Below the pieces are notes generated by a model. That model did not search any database. It was not told the origin of the DNA and was given only the letters and a program-made list of their open reading frames with translations. From Reinekea marina (GTDB lineage: Bacteria > Pseudomonadota > Gammaproteobacteria > Pseudomonadales > Natronospirillaceae), in contig NZ_JAUFQI010000001.1 of the NCBI RefSeq assembly GCF_030409715.1, positions 665,001 through 729,000 on the forward strand: a DNA stretch of 64,000 nucleotides, given 5' to 3'. The position numbers and the translations under genes were made by a program. Positions 43,266 to 52,163 of the stretch are shown here, piece after piece; the stretch's first letter is position 1; every line of letters begins with the position of its first letter.

Positions 43266-44600
43266 TTAACGGTTGGCTAAGAATTTCTTCCAAGCCAAAC
43301 CCGATAATTTTACGGTGCGCTTTTGGGTTGAGTAATCTACGTGCACTATGCCAAAGCGTTGAGAGTAGCCAAACGCCCATTCAAAATTATCCATCAAACT
43401 CCACGCAAAATACCCTTGAACATCGACACCTTGCTCTATGGCGTTGTGAACCGCCATTAAATGTTGCTGATAATAATCGGTACGCATCGTGTCGTTTACT
43501 TCACCGTTGATGCACTCTGTATTATCGGCCGCACCATTTTCGGTTATGTAAATGGGCGGCAAGCTTGGGTAGGTATTCTTGTAGTCGACTAACGCTTTCG
43601 TTAGCGCTTCAGGAATAATATCCCAACCAATGTCTGTTTTGGGTACCTGTTGATTAACTTCCTCACGCTCGCCTTGAGCATCGGCTTTTATGGTGACGCC
43701 GGTGTAGTAATTGATGCCTAAAAAATCTAAAGGCGCGTTGATGATATCAAGGTCTCCTTGCAATTGGGTTGGTGCCCAATGCGGGTATTTTTCGAAAACT
43801 GAGGTCGGGTATTTACCCGCTAAAATCGGCCCTAGAAAAGTATGGTTGCTGTCATCATTAGATAATTGCGTCGCCTGTTTATCGGCCTCGCTGTCACTGG
43901 CTGGGAAGGCCGGGTTGATGTTTAATACAATGCCGAGTTGCGCTTTTGGTGCGTGTTTACGCATTAATGGAATGGCTAAACCGTGCGCCAGCATTAGGTG
44001 ATGAGCGGCTTGAAACCCTAATCGATCATCCTTTAAACCCGGCGCATGAATACCCCAGCGATACCCTAAATAGGCAGAGCAAAAGGGTTCATTGAATGTG
44101 GCATAGGAAACCACTTTATCGCCCAAACGTTCGACCAATTTTTCAGCGTAGCGAGAAAATAAATAGGCCGTTTCACGATTTATCCAACCGCCTTTATCTT
44201 CAAGGTACTGGGGAAGATCCCAGTGGTAAAGCGTTGCATAAGGTTTGATTCCACGTGCGATTAATCCGTCTACAAGGCGTTCGTAAAAATCAAAGCCAGC
44301 TTCATTCCACTGTCCTGGTTTAGGTTCAATACGTGGCCATGCAATTGAAAACCGATACGCATCCACGCCGAGCGATTTAATTAAATCTAAGTCTTCTTCT
44401 AGGCGAGTGTAGTGTTCACAGGCAACAGAACCATCATCGCCATTCAAAACCTTTCCGGGGGTTGCGCAAAAGCGATCCCAGATAGATTCGCAACGGCCAT
44501 CTGCATTTGTGCTGCCTTCAATTTGAAACGATGCGGTTGCCACTCCAAAGGTGAAACTTTTTGTATTTAGGCGGCTGTCTTTAGGTAATGTAAATTCCAC
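43266..44600 (-). CDS. GH1 beta-glucosidase
   Basis: This is a 444-residue glycoside hydrolase family 1 enzyme that cleaves terminal beta-glucosyl residues from cello-oligosaccharides or aryl glucosides. The acid/base Glu is in TFNEPFCS (E171) and the nucleophile in YITENGAAD (E354). The family start FGVATASFQIEGS and the C-terminal WSLMDNFEWAFGYSQRFGIV are also present. There is no signal peptide, so it works in the cytoplasm on imported sugar. It is the last gene of the operon with the ABC transporter and lies 20 bp after the permease gene. Confidence 0.96.
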   Translation of the reverse strand: MEFTLPKDSRLNTKSFTFGVATASFQIEGSTNADGRCESIWDRFCATPGKVLNGDDGSVACEHYTRLEEDLDLIKSLGVDAYRFSIAWPRIEPKPGQWNEAGFDFYERLVDGLIARGIKPYATLYHWDLPQYLEDKGGWINRETAYLFSRYAEKLVERLGDKVVSYATFNEPFCSAYLGYRWGIHAPGLKDDRLGFQAAHHLMLAHGLAIPLMRKHAPKAQLGIVLNINPAFPASDSEADKQATQLSNDDSNHTFLGPILAGKYPTSVFEKYPHWAPTQLQGDLDIINAPLDFLGINYYTGVTIKADAQGEREEVNQQVPKTDIGWDIIPEALTKALVDYKNTYPSLPPIYITENGAADNTECINGEVNDTMRTDYYQQHLMAVHNAIEQGVDVQGYFAWSLMDNFEWAFGYSQRFGIVHVDYSTQKRTVKLSGLAWKKFLANR

Positions 44601-44620
44601 AGGGTCAACTCTCTTTAATT

Positions 44621-45475
44621 TTATTTAACGGCGCCGCTGGTTAATCCAGCGATCATTTGTTTGCTGGCGGTCATGTATATGGCCAGCAGCGGTAATATAG
44701 AAATGGTTGTGCCTAACATAACCGCGCCCCAGGGTGTATTGGGCACACCTTGCACGCTGCGCAGCATTTGCGTGATAACCATTTTTTCGGGACTGTTTAA
44801 AACAACTAAGGGTTGTAAAAAGTTATTCCAAAGAAAAACAAATTGCACAATGGCCAGCGTTGCCAGCCCCGGCCTCAACAACGGCAGCACAATGCTCCAA
44901 TAGGTTCGCAAGGCATTTGCGCCGTCTAACTTTGCCGCTTCCAATAAATCTTTAGGCACCGAAGCGACAACGTACTGCCGAATTAAAAATATGCCAAATG
45001 GATTGATGGTAAATGGCAACCAAACAGCGACGTGAGTATTGGCTAACCCCATCGCAGAAATTACCATGTAGTAGGGGATCAACGTCAGTACGGGTGGGAT
45101 CATCATTGAACCAATCATCACACTGAAGATGGCCGTCTTGCCTCTAAACGTAAAAACAGCGAGTGCGTATCCTGCCATTGAGCAAAACAAAAGTGATATT
45201 GTGGTCCCTATGACGGAAATAGATACACTGTTCATCATGCCAGACCAAAAATCCATGATCGATAGTAAGCTAGCATAGTTGGTTTCAATTTTATCGCCAA
45301 AGCTAAAGTCGATTCCGCCAGTGAACATAGTGGTTCTATCATGGGTCGCTAAAATAGCAGACCAAACAAATGGGAACACCGTGATGATCGCGAAAAGCCC
45401 TAAAAAAATACGAACAATTAACTTACCCGCAATATGATAAGTGTTTACTATGAACCGAGCCTGAGAGTGAGTCAT
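44621..45475 (-). CDS. sugar ABC transporter permease (MalG type)
   Basis: This is a 284-residue inner-membrane permease with six helices and the cytoplasmic EAA loop DLLEAAKLDGANALRTYWSIVLPLLRPGLATLAI. It pairs with the MalF-type permease encoded one base upstream. No ATPase gene is in the operon, so a shared ATPase of the MsmK/UgpC type from elsewhere is probably used. Confidence 0.94.
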   Translation of the reverse strand: MTHSQARFIVNTYHIAGKLIVRIFLGLFAIITVFPFVWSAILATHDRTTMFTGGIDFSFGDKIETNYASLLSIMDFWSGMMNSVSISVIGTTISLLFCSMAGYALAVFTFRGKTAIFSVMIGSMMIPPVLTLIPYYMVISAMGLANTHVAVWLPFTINPFGIFLIRQYVVASVPKDLLEAAKLDGANALRTYWSIVLPLLRPGLATLAIVQFVFLWNNFLQPLVVLNSPEKMVITQMLRSVQGVPNTPWGAVMLGTTISILPLLAIYMTASKQMIAGLTSGAVK

Positions 45476-45476
45476 A

Positions 45477-46475
45477 TTAATTTCCCCCTAGGCCTTTGCG
45501 ACCAAACAGATAAAAGTAAGCGCCCGTGAACATTCCGATAATGACAAACAAAATCCAAGAGATAGCCGCCGCTGAACCCATGTCTAGCCATTCCCAAGCA
45601 ATTTGATACAAATACATGGTGATGGTTTTACCGTTGGTTTGAGCAAACTGTGCGCCCCGAGTTAATACAAAGGGCTCATCGAATAAGTTCATGTTACCTA
45701 TAATGGTTAGAGTGACACCAAAAAAGATAAACGGCTGTAACAAGGGCAGCGAGACATGTCGAAAACGCTGCCAAGAATTAGCGCCATCAATTTCGGCGGC
45801 CTCGTAAAGGTCATTTGAAATCGTTGCGAGCCCGGCGGTGTAGATGACGGTGTTGAAGCCAACGTATTTCCAAAAAACGACGAACGAGGTAGAAAAACGA
45901 ATCAGGCTGTTTTCTTGCACCCAACCGAGAGGTAATGAATCTTTTAACCCACCGAATAACCAAGAGCTCCAGGGCGCATCGGCTAAATAGATGAGCGTGT
46001 GGTTGATAATGCCTGAGTCTTTTGAATACATAACATAGAAGATCATCGACACGGCGACGGTAGAGGTAATGTAGGGTAAGAAATACGCGGTGGTTAACCA
46101 GTGTCTAACCTTGGGTCCCATCATGACTAAAAAATAAGCGAGTGGAAGCGCAACTAAATGCTGTGGCGTACCTGAAAGCACCGCCATAACAAACGTATTC
46201 CATAGAGACTGCCAGAGTGTAGGATCAGTAAGCGATAGTACGTAATTCTCTAAACCAACGTATTCCATAGAGCCTAGCCCTTCAACCGGGTTCCACATAT
46301 GGAAAGACAAATAAATCATAAAGAAAACGGGGAACACACCGAATACGCCATAAATAATTAAATAGGGTGACAAAAACCCATAGGGCGTTAGTTTCTCTAA
46401 CAACCGCTGTCGTTTTTCTACCCGAGTATCGGCCTCAGCCAAGGGTAACTCGGCCGTCGTAATATCGCTGTTCAT
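45477..46475 (-). CDS. sugar ABC transporter permease (MalF type)
   Basis: The 332-residue permease has a short cytoplasmic N-terminus and six to seven helices. Its EAA loop is DLYEAAEIDGANSWQRFRHVSLPLLQP. I chose ATG at 46475 over a TTG at 46487, since the latter adds only four residues. It is separated by about 100 bp, with a stem-loop, from the binding-protein gene upstream. Confidence 0.92.
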   Translation of the reverse strand: MNSDITTAELPLAEADTRVEKRQRLLEKLTPYGFLSPYLIIYGVFGVFPVFFMIYLSFHMWNPVEGLGSMEYVGLENYVLSLTDPTLWQSLWNTFVMAVLSGTPQHLVALPLAYFLVMMGPKVRHWLTTAYFLPYITSTVAVSMIFYVMYSKDSGIINHTLIYLADAPWSSWLFGGLKDSLPLGWVQENSLIRFSTSFVVFWKYVGFNTVIYTAGLATISNDLYEAAEIDGANSWQRFRHVSLPLLQPFIFFGVTLTIIGNMNLFDEPFVLTRGAQFAQTNGKTITMYLYQIAWEWLDMGSAAAISWILFVIIGMFTGAYFYLFGRKGLGGN

Positions 46476-46525
46476 AACAGGTCTCAACGTATTAATTAAA
46501 TTCTAAATTATTGTTTTTTAACAAT

Positions 46526-46553
46526 GCGGGCAACGGTGATTCGGTTAGCCCGC
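46526..46553 (-). other. stem-loop between binding protein and permease genes
   Basis: GCGGGC and GCCCGC form a stem with a 16-nt loop, without a T-run. It may protect the upstream binding-protein mRNA and so raise that protein over the permeases, as intercistronic hairpins do in other ABC operons. Confidence 0.45.
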
Positions 46554-46577
46554 TAATTAGTGTTACAAAGCTAAAGA

Positions 46578-47786
46578 TTAACGAACACGGCGTTTAATTT
46601 GGCGTTCTGCGTCTTTAAGTGCTTTTTCAATTGAGACTCCGTCATTTAACACTTTATCAAGTGCATCGTTCACTAGAGATTCAGCAATTAAGTCGCCATT
46701 CATCGGTGCAACGGGCGTGATGTTTTCGGCAATTTCGGCCCATAAGCGACGTGCTTTTTGACCGCGTAAAAACTCAATCGGCTCATCAAAAGATGCGTCA
46801 TTGTAAGTACCGGTATGTGCTGGGAATGCTGCAATTTTCTTAAAGCCAACCAGTTGGTTTTCTTCAGAAATCATATGCTCAATTAAATCCCAAGCCGCCG
46901 ATACATTCTTTGCTTGTTTCGGAATGGCTAAGTAAGAACCACCCCAAGTGCCGTATAGCCCACCGGGTAAATTACTGACACCCCATTTTCCAGAAGTATC
47001 TGGCGCCATCCAATTTTGAAGGTGACCGAGTAACCAAGCGCCGGACATTTGAGTCGCAAATTTGCCTTCACGGAAACCGGCATACCAGTCTTCTGTCCAC
47101 TCACTTATGTTTCCATCCATGCCGCCATCGCGAACCGCTTTTGCCAATTCAAAGGCACGCATGAATCGCTCAGAAGTGACCAGCGAGTTGCCGTCGGCAT
47201 CAAAATATAAGCCATCACCTTCGGCAACATTGAAGCGCCAATAAGCCGAAGCAATCGCACTGGCGTTACCAATCAGCAAAATGTCTTTTTCTTTTAGTTT
47301 TTGGCCATAGGCTAGGTAGCTGTCCCAACTGGTCATCACGTCGTTAATATCAAAACCCATGTCTTCCATGTAATCACGGCGGAAATACATAACGCCCGGA
47401 CCTAAATCAACCGGTACAGCATATTGGTTGCCATCGTTGCCTTTGCCGGCTTCAACGGCATAGCTAGCGTAGTTGCCGGCCTTGCTTTTATAAAAGTCAG
47501 TTAAATCTACGAAGCCGCCAGCATTAACAAAAGAGCCGATAAAGCCAACATCAATCAGTACAACATCACCCGCACCGGTGCCGGTGGCTAGGTTGGTTTT
47601 TAGCTTGTTGTGATGATCGCCGTGGTTGTTTTTGAGCATTTCAATGTTGTGCTGAGGCAGCGTTGGGGCAATTTCAGCAATCTGGGAATCGTAGTCTGGA
47701 AACCCATCTATTCTAATATCAGCACTGAAGCTGGCAGATGCAGCAAGGGTAATGGCTGCAATACTGGCTTTTATTGGCATTTTCAT
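46578..47786 (-). CDS. sugar-binding protein of the beta-glucoside transporter
   Basis: This is a 402-residue extracellular solute-binding protein (family 1). The signal peptide is at residues 1-22 (KMPIKASIAAITLAASASFS). The mature domain has VPVDLGPGVMYFRRDYMEDMGFD and WGGSYLAIPKQAKNVSAAWDLIEHM. A GGAG site lies 9 nt before the ATG. It is the first gene after the LacI regulator and sits behind three palindromic operator candidates. Substrate is probably a beta-glucoside such as cellobiose, inferred from the GH1 partner. Confidence 0.93.
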   Translation of the reverse strand: MKMPIKASIAAITLAASASFSADIRIDGFPDYDSQIAEIAPTLPQHNIEMLKNNHGDHHNKLKTNLATGTGAGDVVLIDVGFIGSFVNAGGFVDLTDFYKSKAGNYASYAVEAGKGNDGNQYAVPVDLGPGVMYFRRDYMEDMGFDINDVMTSWDSYLAYGQKLKEKDILLIGNASAIASAYWRFNVAEGDGLYFDADGNSLVTSERFMRAFELAKAVRDGGMDGNISEWTEDWYAGFREGKFATQMSGAWLLGHLQNWMAPDTSGKWGVSNLPGGLYGTWGGSYLAIPKQAKNVSAAWDLIEHMISEENQLVGFKKIAAFPAHTGTYNDASFDEPIEFLRGQKARRLWAEIAENITPVAPMNGDLIAESLVNDALDKVLNDGVSIEKALKDAERQIKRRVR

Positions 47787-47841
47787 AGCATTTTCTCCGC
47801 GTATTATTGTTGTTTTTGCTAAGGGCTTAGGCCGTTCGCTT

Positions 47842-47855
47842 TTTTAACCGTTACA
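47842..47855. promoter_or_regulatory. LacI-type operator candidate 1
   Basis: TTTAACCGTTACAC is an imperfect palindrome matching the AACCGNTTACA core seen at 48038-48051. It lies about 55 bp before the binding-protein start. Confidence 0.45.
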
Positions 47856-47862
47856 CAACAAA

Positions 47863-47878
47863 CTGTAAACGTTTACAG
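47863..47878. promoter_or_regulatory. LacI-type operator candidate 2 (perfect palindrome)
   Basis: CTGTAAACGTTTACAG is a perfect 16-bp palindrome with the central CG typical of LacI-family operators. It lies about 80 bp before the binding-protein ATG. It is the strongest of the three sites. Confidence 0.85.
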
Positions 47879-48037
47879 GTAGGTTATTGTTGAGAAGTGG
47901 GTAAGTCAACCTATTTAGTGGGGTTCAATGTCGCGAATATCTCAATAAATCGCTTATAAATGGATTAAATCCTTTAAAATCAATGGTTTTGACTGTAGTT
48001 AAAACTCTATTTTCTCTAATGAAAAACAGTTTCAAAA

Positions 48038-48051
48038 TGTAATCGGTTACA
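48038..48051. promoter_or_regulatory. LacI-type operator candidate 3
   Basis: TGTAATCGGTTACA is a near-palindrome with the same TGTAA/TTACA halves, just after the 3' end of the regulator gene. With the site at 47863 it could form a repression loop over about 175 bp. Confidence 0.65.
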
Positions 48052-48093
48052 GTTTTAAAGTGAGAATTGCTAATAAAGTCACTTTTGAAAGAG

Positions 48094-49101
48094 TTAGGCG
48101 GGTTTTAGAGGGGCCGTCGAGCGTCGGATGACCAGTTTTGGATCGAACTGGTGATTTATCTGATTGTTTTGTTCACCGCTTAACTTTAAAGCGAGGAAGG
48201 CGGCCTGTTTGCCAAACTCACCAACAGGAATGGCGACGGTTGTCAGGGCCGGTTCAACGTAGCGGGCCATGACCATGTCATCGTAGCCGACAATGCTGCA
48301 GTGCTCAGGCACACTTTTACCAAGAGCTTTTAGCGAAGTCATGGCACCAATCGCCATGTGGTCATTGTGCGCAAACACGGCAGTATAGGGTGCGTTGCGT
48401 CGAGTTAATTTATCAATGGCTGCCTTTCCACCCAGTTCCGTGTAATCCGACTCGATGACTAAGTTGTCACTGTATTGTAGCCCAGCCTCTTCCAGTGCTG
48501 AGCGATACCCCGCAAGTCGGTTTCTGGCATCCTTTTTATACATTGGGCCGGTTATGCAGGCAATTTCGGAGTGGCCTAATTCAATTAAATGCTTGGTCGC
48601 TAAGTAGCCACCGAGATCGTTGTCTACGAACACACATTGATTGCTCAGTTCAGGTATGTGCCGATTAACCAAAACTATAGGAACGCCGCAGCGATCACTC
48701 AACGAAATAATATCGTCATCGGGCAACACGTCTAGGTGCAGCAATAGTCCGTCGACACGCCGCTGTAGCAAGAAATCGATAGCCCCGCGTTCACTATCTA
48801 CCGAATCATGACCACTCGTAACAATGAGGTGTTTACCCGCTTTTCTTATGGCGTCTTCCGCCGAATTCATCATGTCTCCAAAAAACGGTCCGCCTAGATC
48901 GCCCACCACCATGCCAAAGGTTTCTGATTTATTCGTCGCCAAAGAGCGTGCAAACGAATTAGGCTGATAGCCCAGCTCGCTCATTGCAGCCAACACTTTA
49001 TCGCGCGTTTTATCCGAAACCCACTTATTGCCATTGACCACTCGGCTTACTGTTGCCACGGAAACGTTGGCCAGTTTGGAAACTTCTCGGATGGTGGTCA
49101 T
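48094..49101 (-). CDS. LacI-family transcriptional regulator
   Basis: The 335-residue repressor has an N-terminal LacI helix-turn-helix (TIREVSKLANVSVATVSRVVNG), a hinge helix (SFARSLATNKS) and a periplasmic-binding-protein-like effector domain. It is encoded upstream of, and in the same direction as, the beta-glucoside operon, with operator palindromes between. It probably represses the operon until a beta-glucoside or its phosphate-free product binds. Confidence 0.94.
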   Translation of the reverse strand: MTTIREVSKLANVSVATVSRVVNGNKWVSDKTRDKVLAAMSELGYQPNSFARSLATNKSETFGMVVGDLGGPFFGDMMNSAEDAIRKAGKHLIVTSGHDSVDSERGAIDFLLQRRVDGLLLHLDVLPDDDIISLSDRCGVPIVLVNRHIPELSNQCVFVDNDLGGYLATKHLIELGHSEIACITGPMYKKDARNRLAGYRSALEEAGLQYSDNLVIESDYTELGGKAAIDKLTRRNAPYTAVFAHNDHMAIGAMTSLKALGKSVPEHCSIVGYDDMVMARYVEPALTTVAIPVGEFGKQAAFLALKLSGEQNNQINHQFDPKLVIRRSTAPLKPA

Positions 49102-49205
49102 ACAGTTAAAACCTATACAGGGCAGAGGGTGAACGCGATTACAGTAAGATGATCGGTTTTGAATTACAAGTAAGACTTCACCTTACCTTATTCGAGAGTG
49201 AACAA

Positions 49206-49739
49206 CTAAACAAACCCTTTTAGCTTTGCAAGCGCGAAGGCAGCAATTGTTGTCGCATCCGTTACTTCACCACTGACTATCTTCGATTCAAAGTCCTTAA
49301 CCGACAACTCACATGATTCTAAGTCGGCTTCTTCCTCGTCTAAATTTTTTCCTACAAATTCTAAATCGGTCGCATAAAAAATGTGCGCACCAACGGTGGA
49401 TGCTCCATTATCAACATACTGAAACCCTAATTTTTCAATATGATTGGCTTTATAGCCTGTTTCCTCTTGTAATTCACCAAGCGCTAAGTCTAAAGGGTTG
49501 GCATTCGGTTTTTCAGGCCATGCTCCCATTGGAAGCTCTAGTGACCTTTCTTGAATGGGGTGGCGATATTGGGTTACAAGTTGCAGCATGCCATTTTCTA
49601 TTGCAATGATTACTGCAAAATCATTCTTTTCAACAACCGTATAAATTCCTTTAACGCCGTTGGCTCGTTCAATAATATCTTCGCGCAGCCTCATCCATTT
49701 ATTTTTGTAAATCTCTTTTGAATTTATTACTTTAAACAT
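49206..49739 (-). CDS. Nudix hydrolase (ADP-sugar pyrophosphatase-like)
   Basis: The 177-residue Nudix protein resembles ADP-ribose/ADP-sugar pyrophosphatases: FAVIIAIENGMLQLVTQYRHPIQERSLELPMGAWPE, then the box end LGELQEETGYKA. The metal-binding EExG part is intact, but the usual Arg before the first Glu of REUxEE is Gly, and the loop after the first Gly is two residues longer than the standard box. I chose ATG at 49739; the frame extends to 49847 but would overlap the next gene. Substrate not determined. Confidence 0.85.
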   Translation of the reverse strand: MFKVINSKEIYKNKWMRLREDIIERANGVKGIYTVVEKNDFAVIIAIENGMLQLVTQYRHPIQERSLELPMGAWPEKPNANPLDLALGELQEETGYKANHIEKLGFQYVDNGASTVGAHIFYATDLEFVGKNLDEEEADLESCELSVKDFESKIVSGEVTDATTIAAFALAKLKGFV

Positions 49740-49800
49740 ATATAAGAACCTATGGGTTGCGAAATAACCAAATTTTCTATAGACCAAGAGCGATAAAAAT

Positions 49801-50865
49801 TTAAGTGGTTTCAAGGAATGGGTAATCGGTATAGCCCACTTCTTCATTAAAATAATAGGTAGCGCGGTTGGGTGTATTCAACTGCGCATCTTCTTTGAAT
49901 CGTTCAACTAAATCTGGGTTGGCAATAAACAGTTCGCCATAAGCAACGGCATCGGCACGTCCAGCTTTTAGCAACTGCTCTCCTGTTTCTTTAGTTAGCT
50001 GTTGGTTGGCAATATAAACACCGTCAAAATTTTCGCGCACTAATTTGCCAACTGTATTTTCTTCGCGTGTGTCTTCACGTGCAAAAATAAACGCAATGTT
50101 GCGCGTACTGAGCTGTTTGGCTACATAGGAAAACAAAGCTTGTGGATCAGAATCTTCTAGCCCAGCACCATCGCTCGCCGGCGCTAGATGAACACCCACC
50201 TTGCCAGCACCCCAAACCTCAATTAATACATCGACAATTTCGAGTAACAAGCGAACACGGTTTTCAATACTACCCCCATATTCGTCAGTTCGCTTGTTAC
50301 TGCTTTCATGCATAAATTGATCGAATAGGTAGCCGTTTGCTGCATGCAACTCAACACCATCAAAGCCGGCTTCTTTTGCATTCTCTGCCGCTTGGCGATA
50401 AATGTTCTGCAGGTTTTTAATTTCTTCGATAGAGAGCGCTCTTGGCGTGACTAAATCTTTTAAGGGGCGAACGTGGCTCACGTGCCCCGGTGCCGCTATC
50501 GCTGAAGGCGCAACGGGAAGTTCGCCGCCCAAATAGCACGGGTCAGATATACGGCCAACATGCCAAAGCTGCATGAAAATATTCCCGCCTTGCTCATGCA
50601 CCGCCTGAGTAATGGGCTTCCACCCTTCGGTTTGTTCGTTAGTCCAAATCCCCGGAGTATCAGGGTAGCCCACGCCCATCGGCGTAACCGAAGTCGCCTC
50701 CGTAAGGATCATCCCCGCACTTGCTCGCTGGCGATAGTATTTCACCATCAACTCGTTAGGTATGCGGCCAGGGTTATTAGCGCGGGAGCGGGTAAGAGGT
50801 GCCATGATGATGCGGTTTTTAAGGGTGTAATCACCCACATTTAGTGGTTGGAACAAATTAGACAT
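49801..50865 (-). CDS. Old Yellow Enzyme family ene-reductase
   Basis: This 354-residue FMN-dependent NADH:flavin oxidoreductase has the start MSNLFQPLNVGDYTLKNRIIMAPLTRSRA and the barrel motifs QLWHVGRIS and GFDGVELHAANGYLFDQFMHESSNKRTDEYGGS. The His and Asn of VELHAANGYL are the substrate-binding pair. It belongs with NemA and related reductases of activated alkenes or nitro-esters. The start at 50865 gives the family N-terminus; an open extension to 50952 does not. It may be cotranscribed with the Nudix gene, 61 bp downstream. Confidence 0.94.
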   Translation of the reverse strand: MSNLFQPLNVGDYTLKNRIIMAPLTRSRANNPGRIPNELMVKYYRQRASAGMILTEATSVTPMGVGYPDTPGIWTNEQTEGWKPITQAVHEQGGNIFMQLWHVGRISDPCYLGGELPVAPSAIAAPGHVSHVRPLKDLVTPRALSIEEIKNLQNIYRQAAENAKEAGFDGVELHAANGYLFDQFMHESSNKRTDEYGGSIENRVRLLLEIVDVLIEVWGAGKVGVHLAPASDGAGLEDSDPQALFSYVAKQLSTRNIAFIFAREDTREENTVGKLVRENFDGVYIANQQLTKETGEQLLKAGRADAVAYGELFIANPDLVERFKEDAQLNTPNRATYYFNEEVGYTDYPFLETT

Positions 50866-51077
50866 TAACTCGGACCTGAATATTAAAGTGGTTTGGTAAG
50901 GTTTGGGGCGGTTTTCCATTATTAAAGAGCATGCGGGGTTATTGAGCTGCAAAAAATCTGCTGCTCTGTAAATGCATCAAACCAATGTGTGTGATATAAA
51001 GTTGTTGCGAAGCTGTTAAGTCTGCGCTTCTAGATTCTTTAGGGATATAGGTAAAATAGTTTAAGGAGCATTAAGCT

Positions 51078-52163
51078 ATCCAACAGCGAGACCACAGAAT
51101 AGATTTGATTCGAGGTTGTTTATTAACCCTTATGACAATCAATCACTTGAATGGCTGGTGGGTGAAATATACTTGGCAGCCCTTTGGGTATTTTAGTGCG
51201 GCAGAAGGTTTTGTGATGTTGTCTGCCGTTACTGCAGGCTGGATTTACAGTCGTTCATTTAATGGTTTAAATGGTTCGCTAAAACCGCTGAATCGAGCTT
51301 TGACGCTTTACAAATATCAGATTGTAACAATAGGCATTATTAGCGGGCTTTTCTTAACATTTCCTATCTATGGCGAAAGTTGGGTTAGATGGCTACGACC
51401 TTTACAACTTGACGCCCAACGTACACTCTTTATGGAGGCTCTATTAATACAGCAACCCAAGCATCTTGATATTATTCCTATGTATGCAGGGTTTATGCTA
51501 CTCCTACCGTTGTTGCTTTGGATTTCTAAACTAAAGCTCTATTGGATTGCTATTTGCGCCAGCCTTCTGCTCTGGTACTTTGATCCGTATATTGCCGTTC
51601 GCCGATTTTCAATTTTTAATCTATGTGGTGATTGTCAATATAGCTACTTTAACTGGTTTCGTTGGCAAGTGCTGTGGGTCTTAGGTGTAGGGCTAGGCAT
51701 TGCCATTACGAAACGAGCTAGCTTTCTTAAAGTTCTTCAACGGCCGTTAATCACTATAGCTTTACTGGGAGTATTCGTTTTACTATATTCCATAAAATCT
51801 CAATGGTTGGAATTGCCCATTGTTACTAAGGCAAACGTCAGTAGGGAAAATCTAGGATGGCTCAGACTGGTTAGTCTTCTAAACTTTTCGTTACTTATTT
51901 ATTCGATATTTTACTTGGTGCGAAGAAGCGTTAAGCTACCTTTGTTAAATGTAATGGGCCGAAACTCTCTACAGGTTTTTTCGGTGCAAGTATTACTTAT
52001 CTATTTATTAAAACCACTAAATGAGTTTTTGATGGGAAATAAATATAGCATCGCGTCAACAGCTTTGGCGCTATTGGTTGTTTTGATGTTAGCCGCTGTT
52101 GCATGGTTGTACGAATCTAGGCTAAAAAATATTAAACGCACAAGGGTTGCAGCAGTGCCCTAA
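51078..52163 (+). CDS. OpgC-like multi-pass membrane protein
   Basis: This protein of about 361 residues has ten hydrophobic helices and resembles OpgC, which adds succinyl groups to periplasmic glucans. FGYFSAAEGFVMLSAVTAGWIYSRSF is typical. The usual N-terminus (RDHRIDLIRG) begins before any ATG, GTG or TTG. The frame opens after TAA at 51072, and AAGGAG at 51063-51068 is 9 nt before an ATC codon at 51078, which I take as the start. The first ordinary start (TTG, 51105) would cut off the conserved RID..RG motif and has no ribosome site. Its last 32 bp overlap the convergent glycosyltransferase gene. Confidence 0.8.
   Translation: MQQRDHRIDLIRGCLLTLMTINHLNGWWVKYTWQPFGYFSAAEGFVMLSAVTAGWIYSRSFNGLNGSLKPLNRALTLYKYQIVTIGIISGLFLTFPIYGESWVRWLRPLQLDAQRTLFMEALLIQQPKHLDIIPMYAGFMLLLPLLLWISKLKLYWIAICASLLLWYFDPYIAVRRFSIFNLCGDCQYSYFNWFRWQVLWVLGVGLGIAITKRASFLKVLQRPLITIALLGVFVLLYSIKSQWLELPIVTKANVSRENLGWLRLVSLLNFSLLIYSIFYLVRRSVKLPLLNVMGRNSLQVFSVQVLLIYLLKPLNEFLMGNKYSIASTALALLVVLMLAAVAWLYESRLKNIKRTRVAAVP

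Noticed and set aside
46526..46553. Stem-loop in the ABC operon as a terminator
   Set aside because: No T-run follows on the minus strand, and the downstream permeases need the same transcript. It is listed as a stem-loop only.
49740..49847. N-terminal extension of the Nudix protein
   Set aside because: It would overlap the Old Yellow Enzyme gene by 47 bp and has no Nudix-family character.
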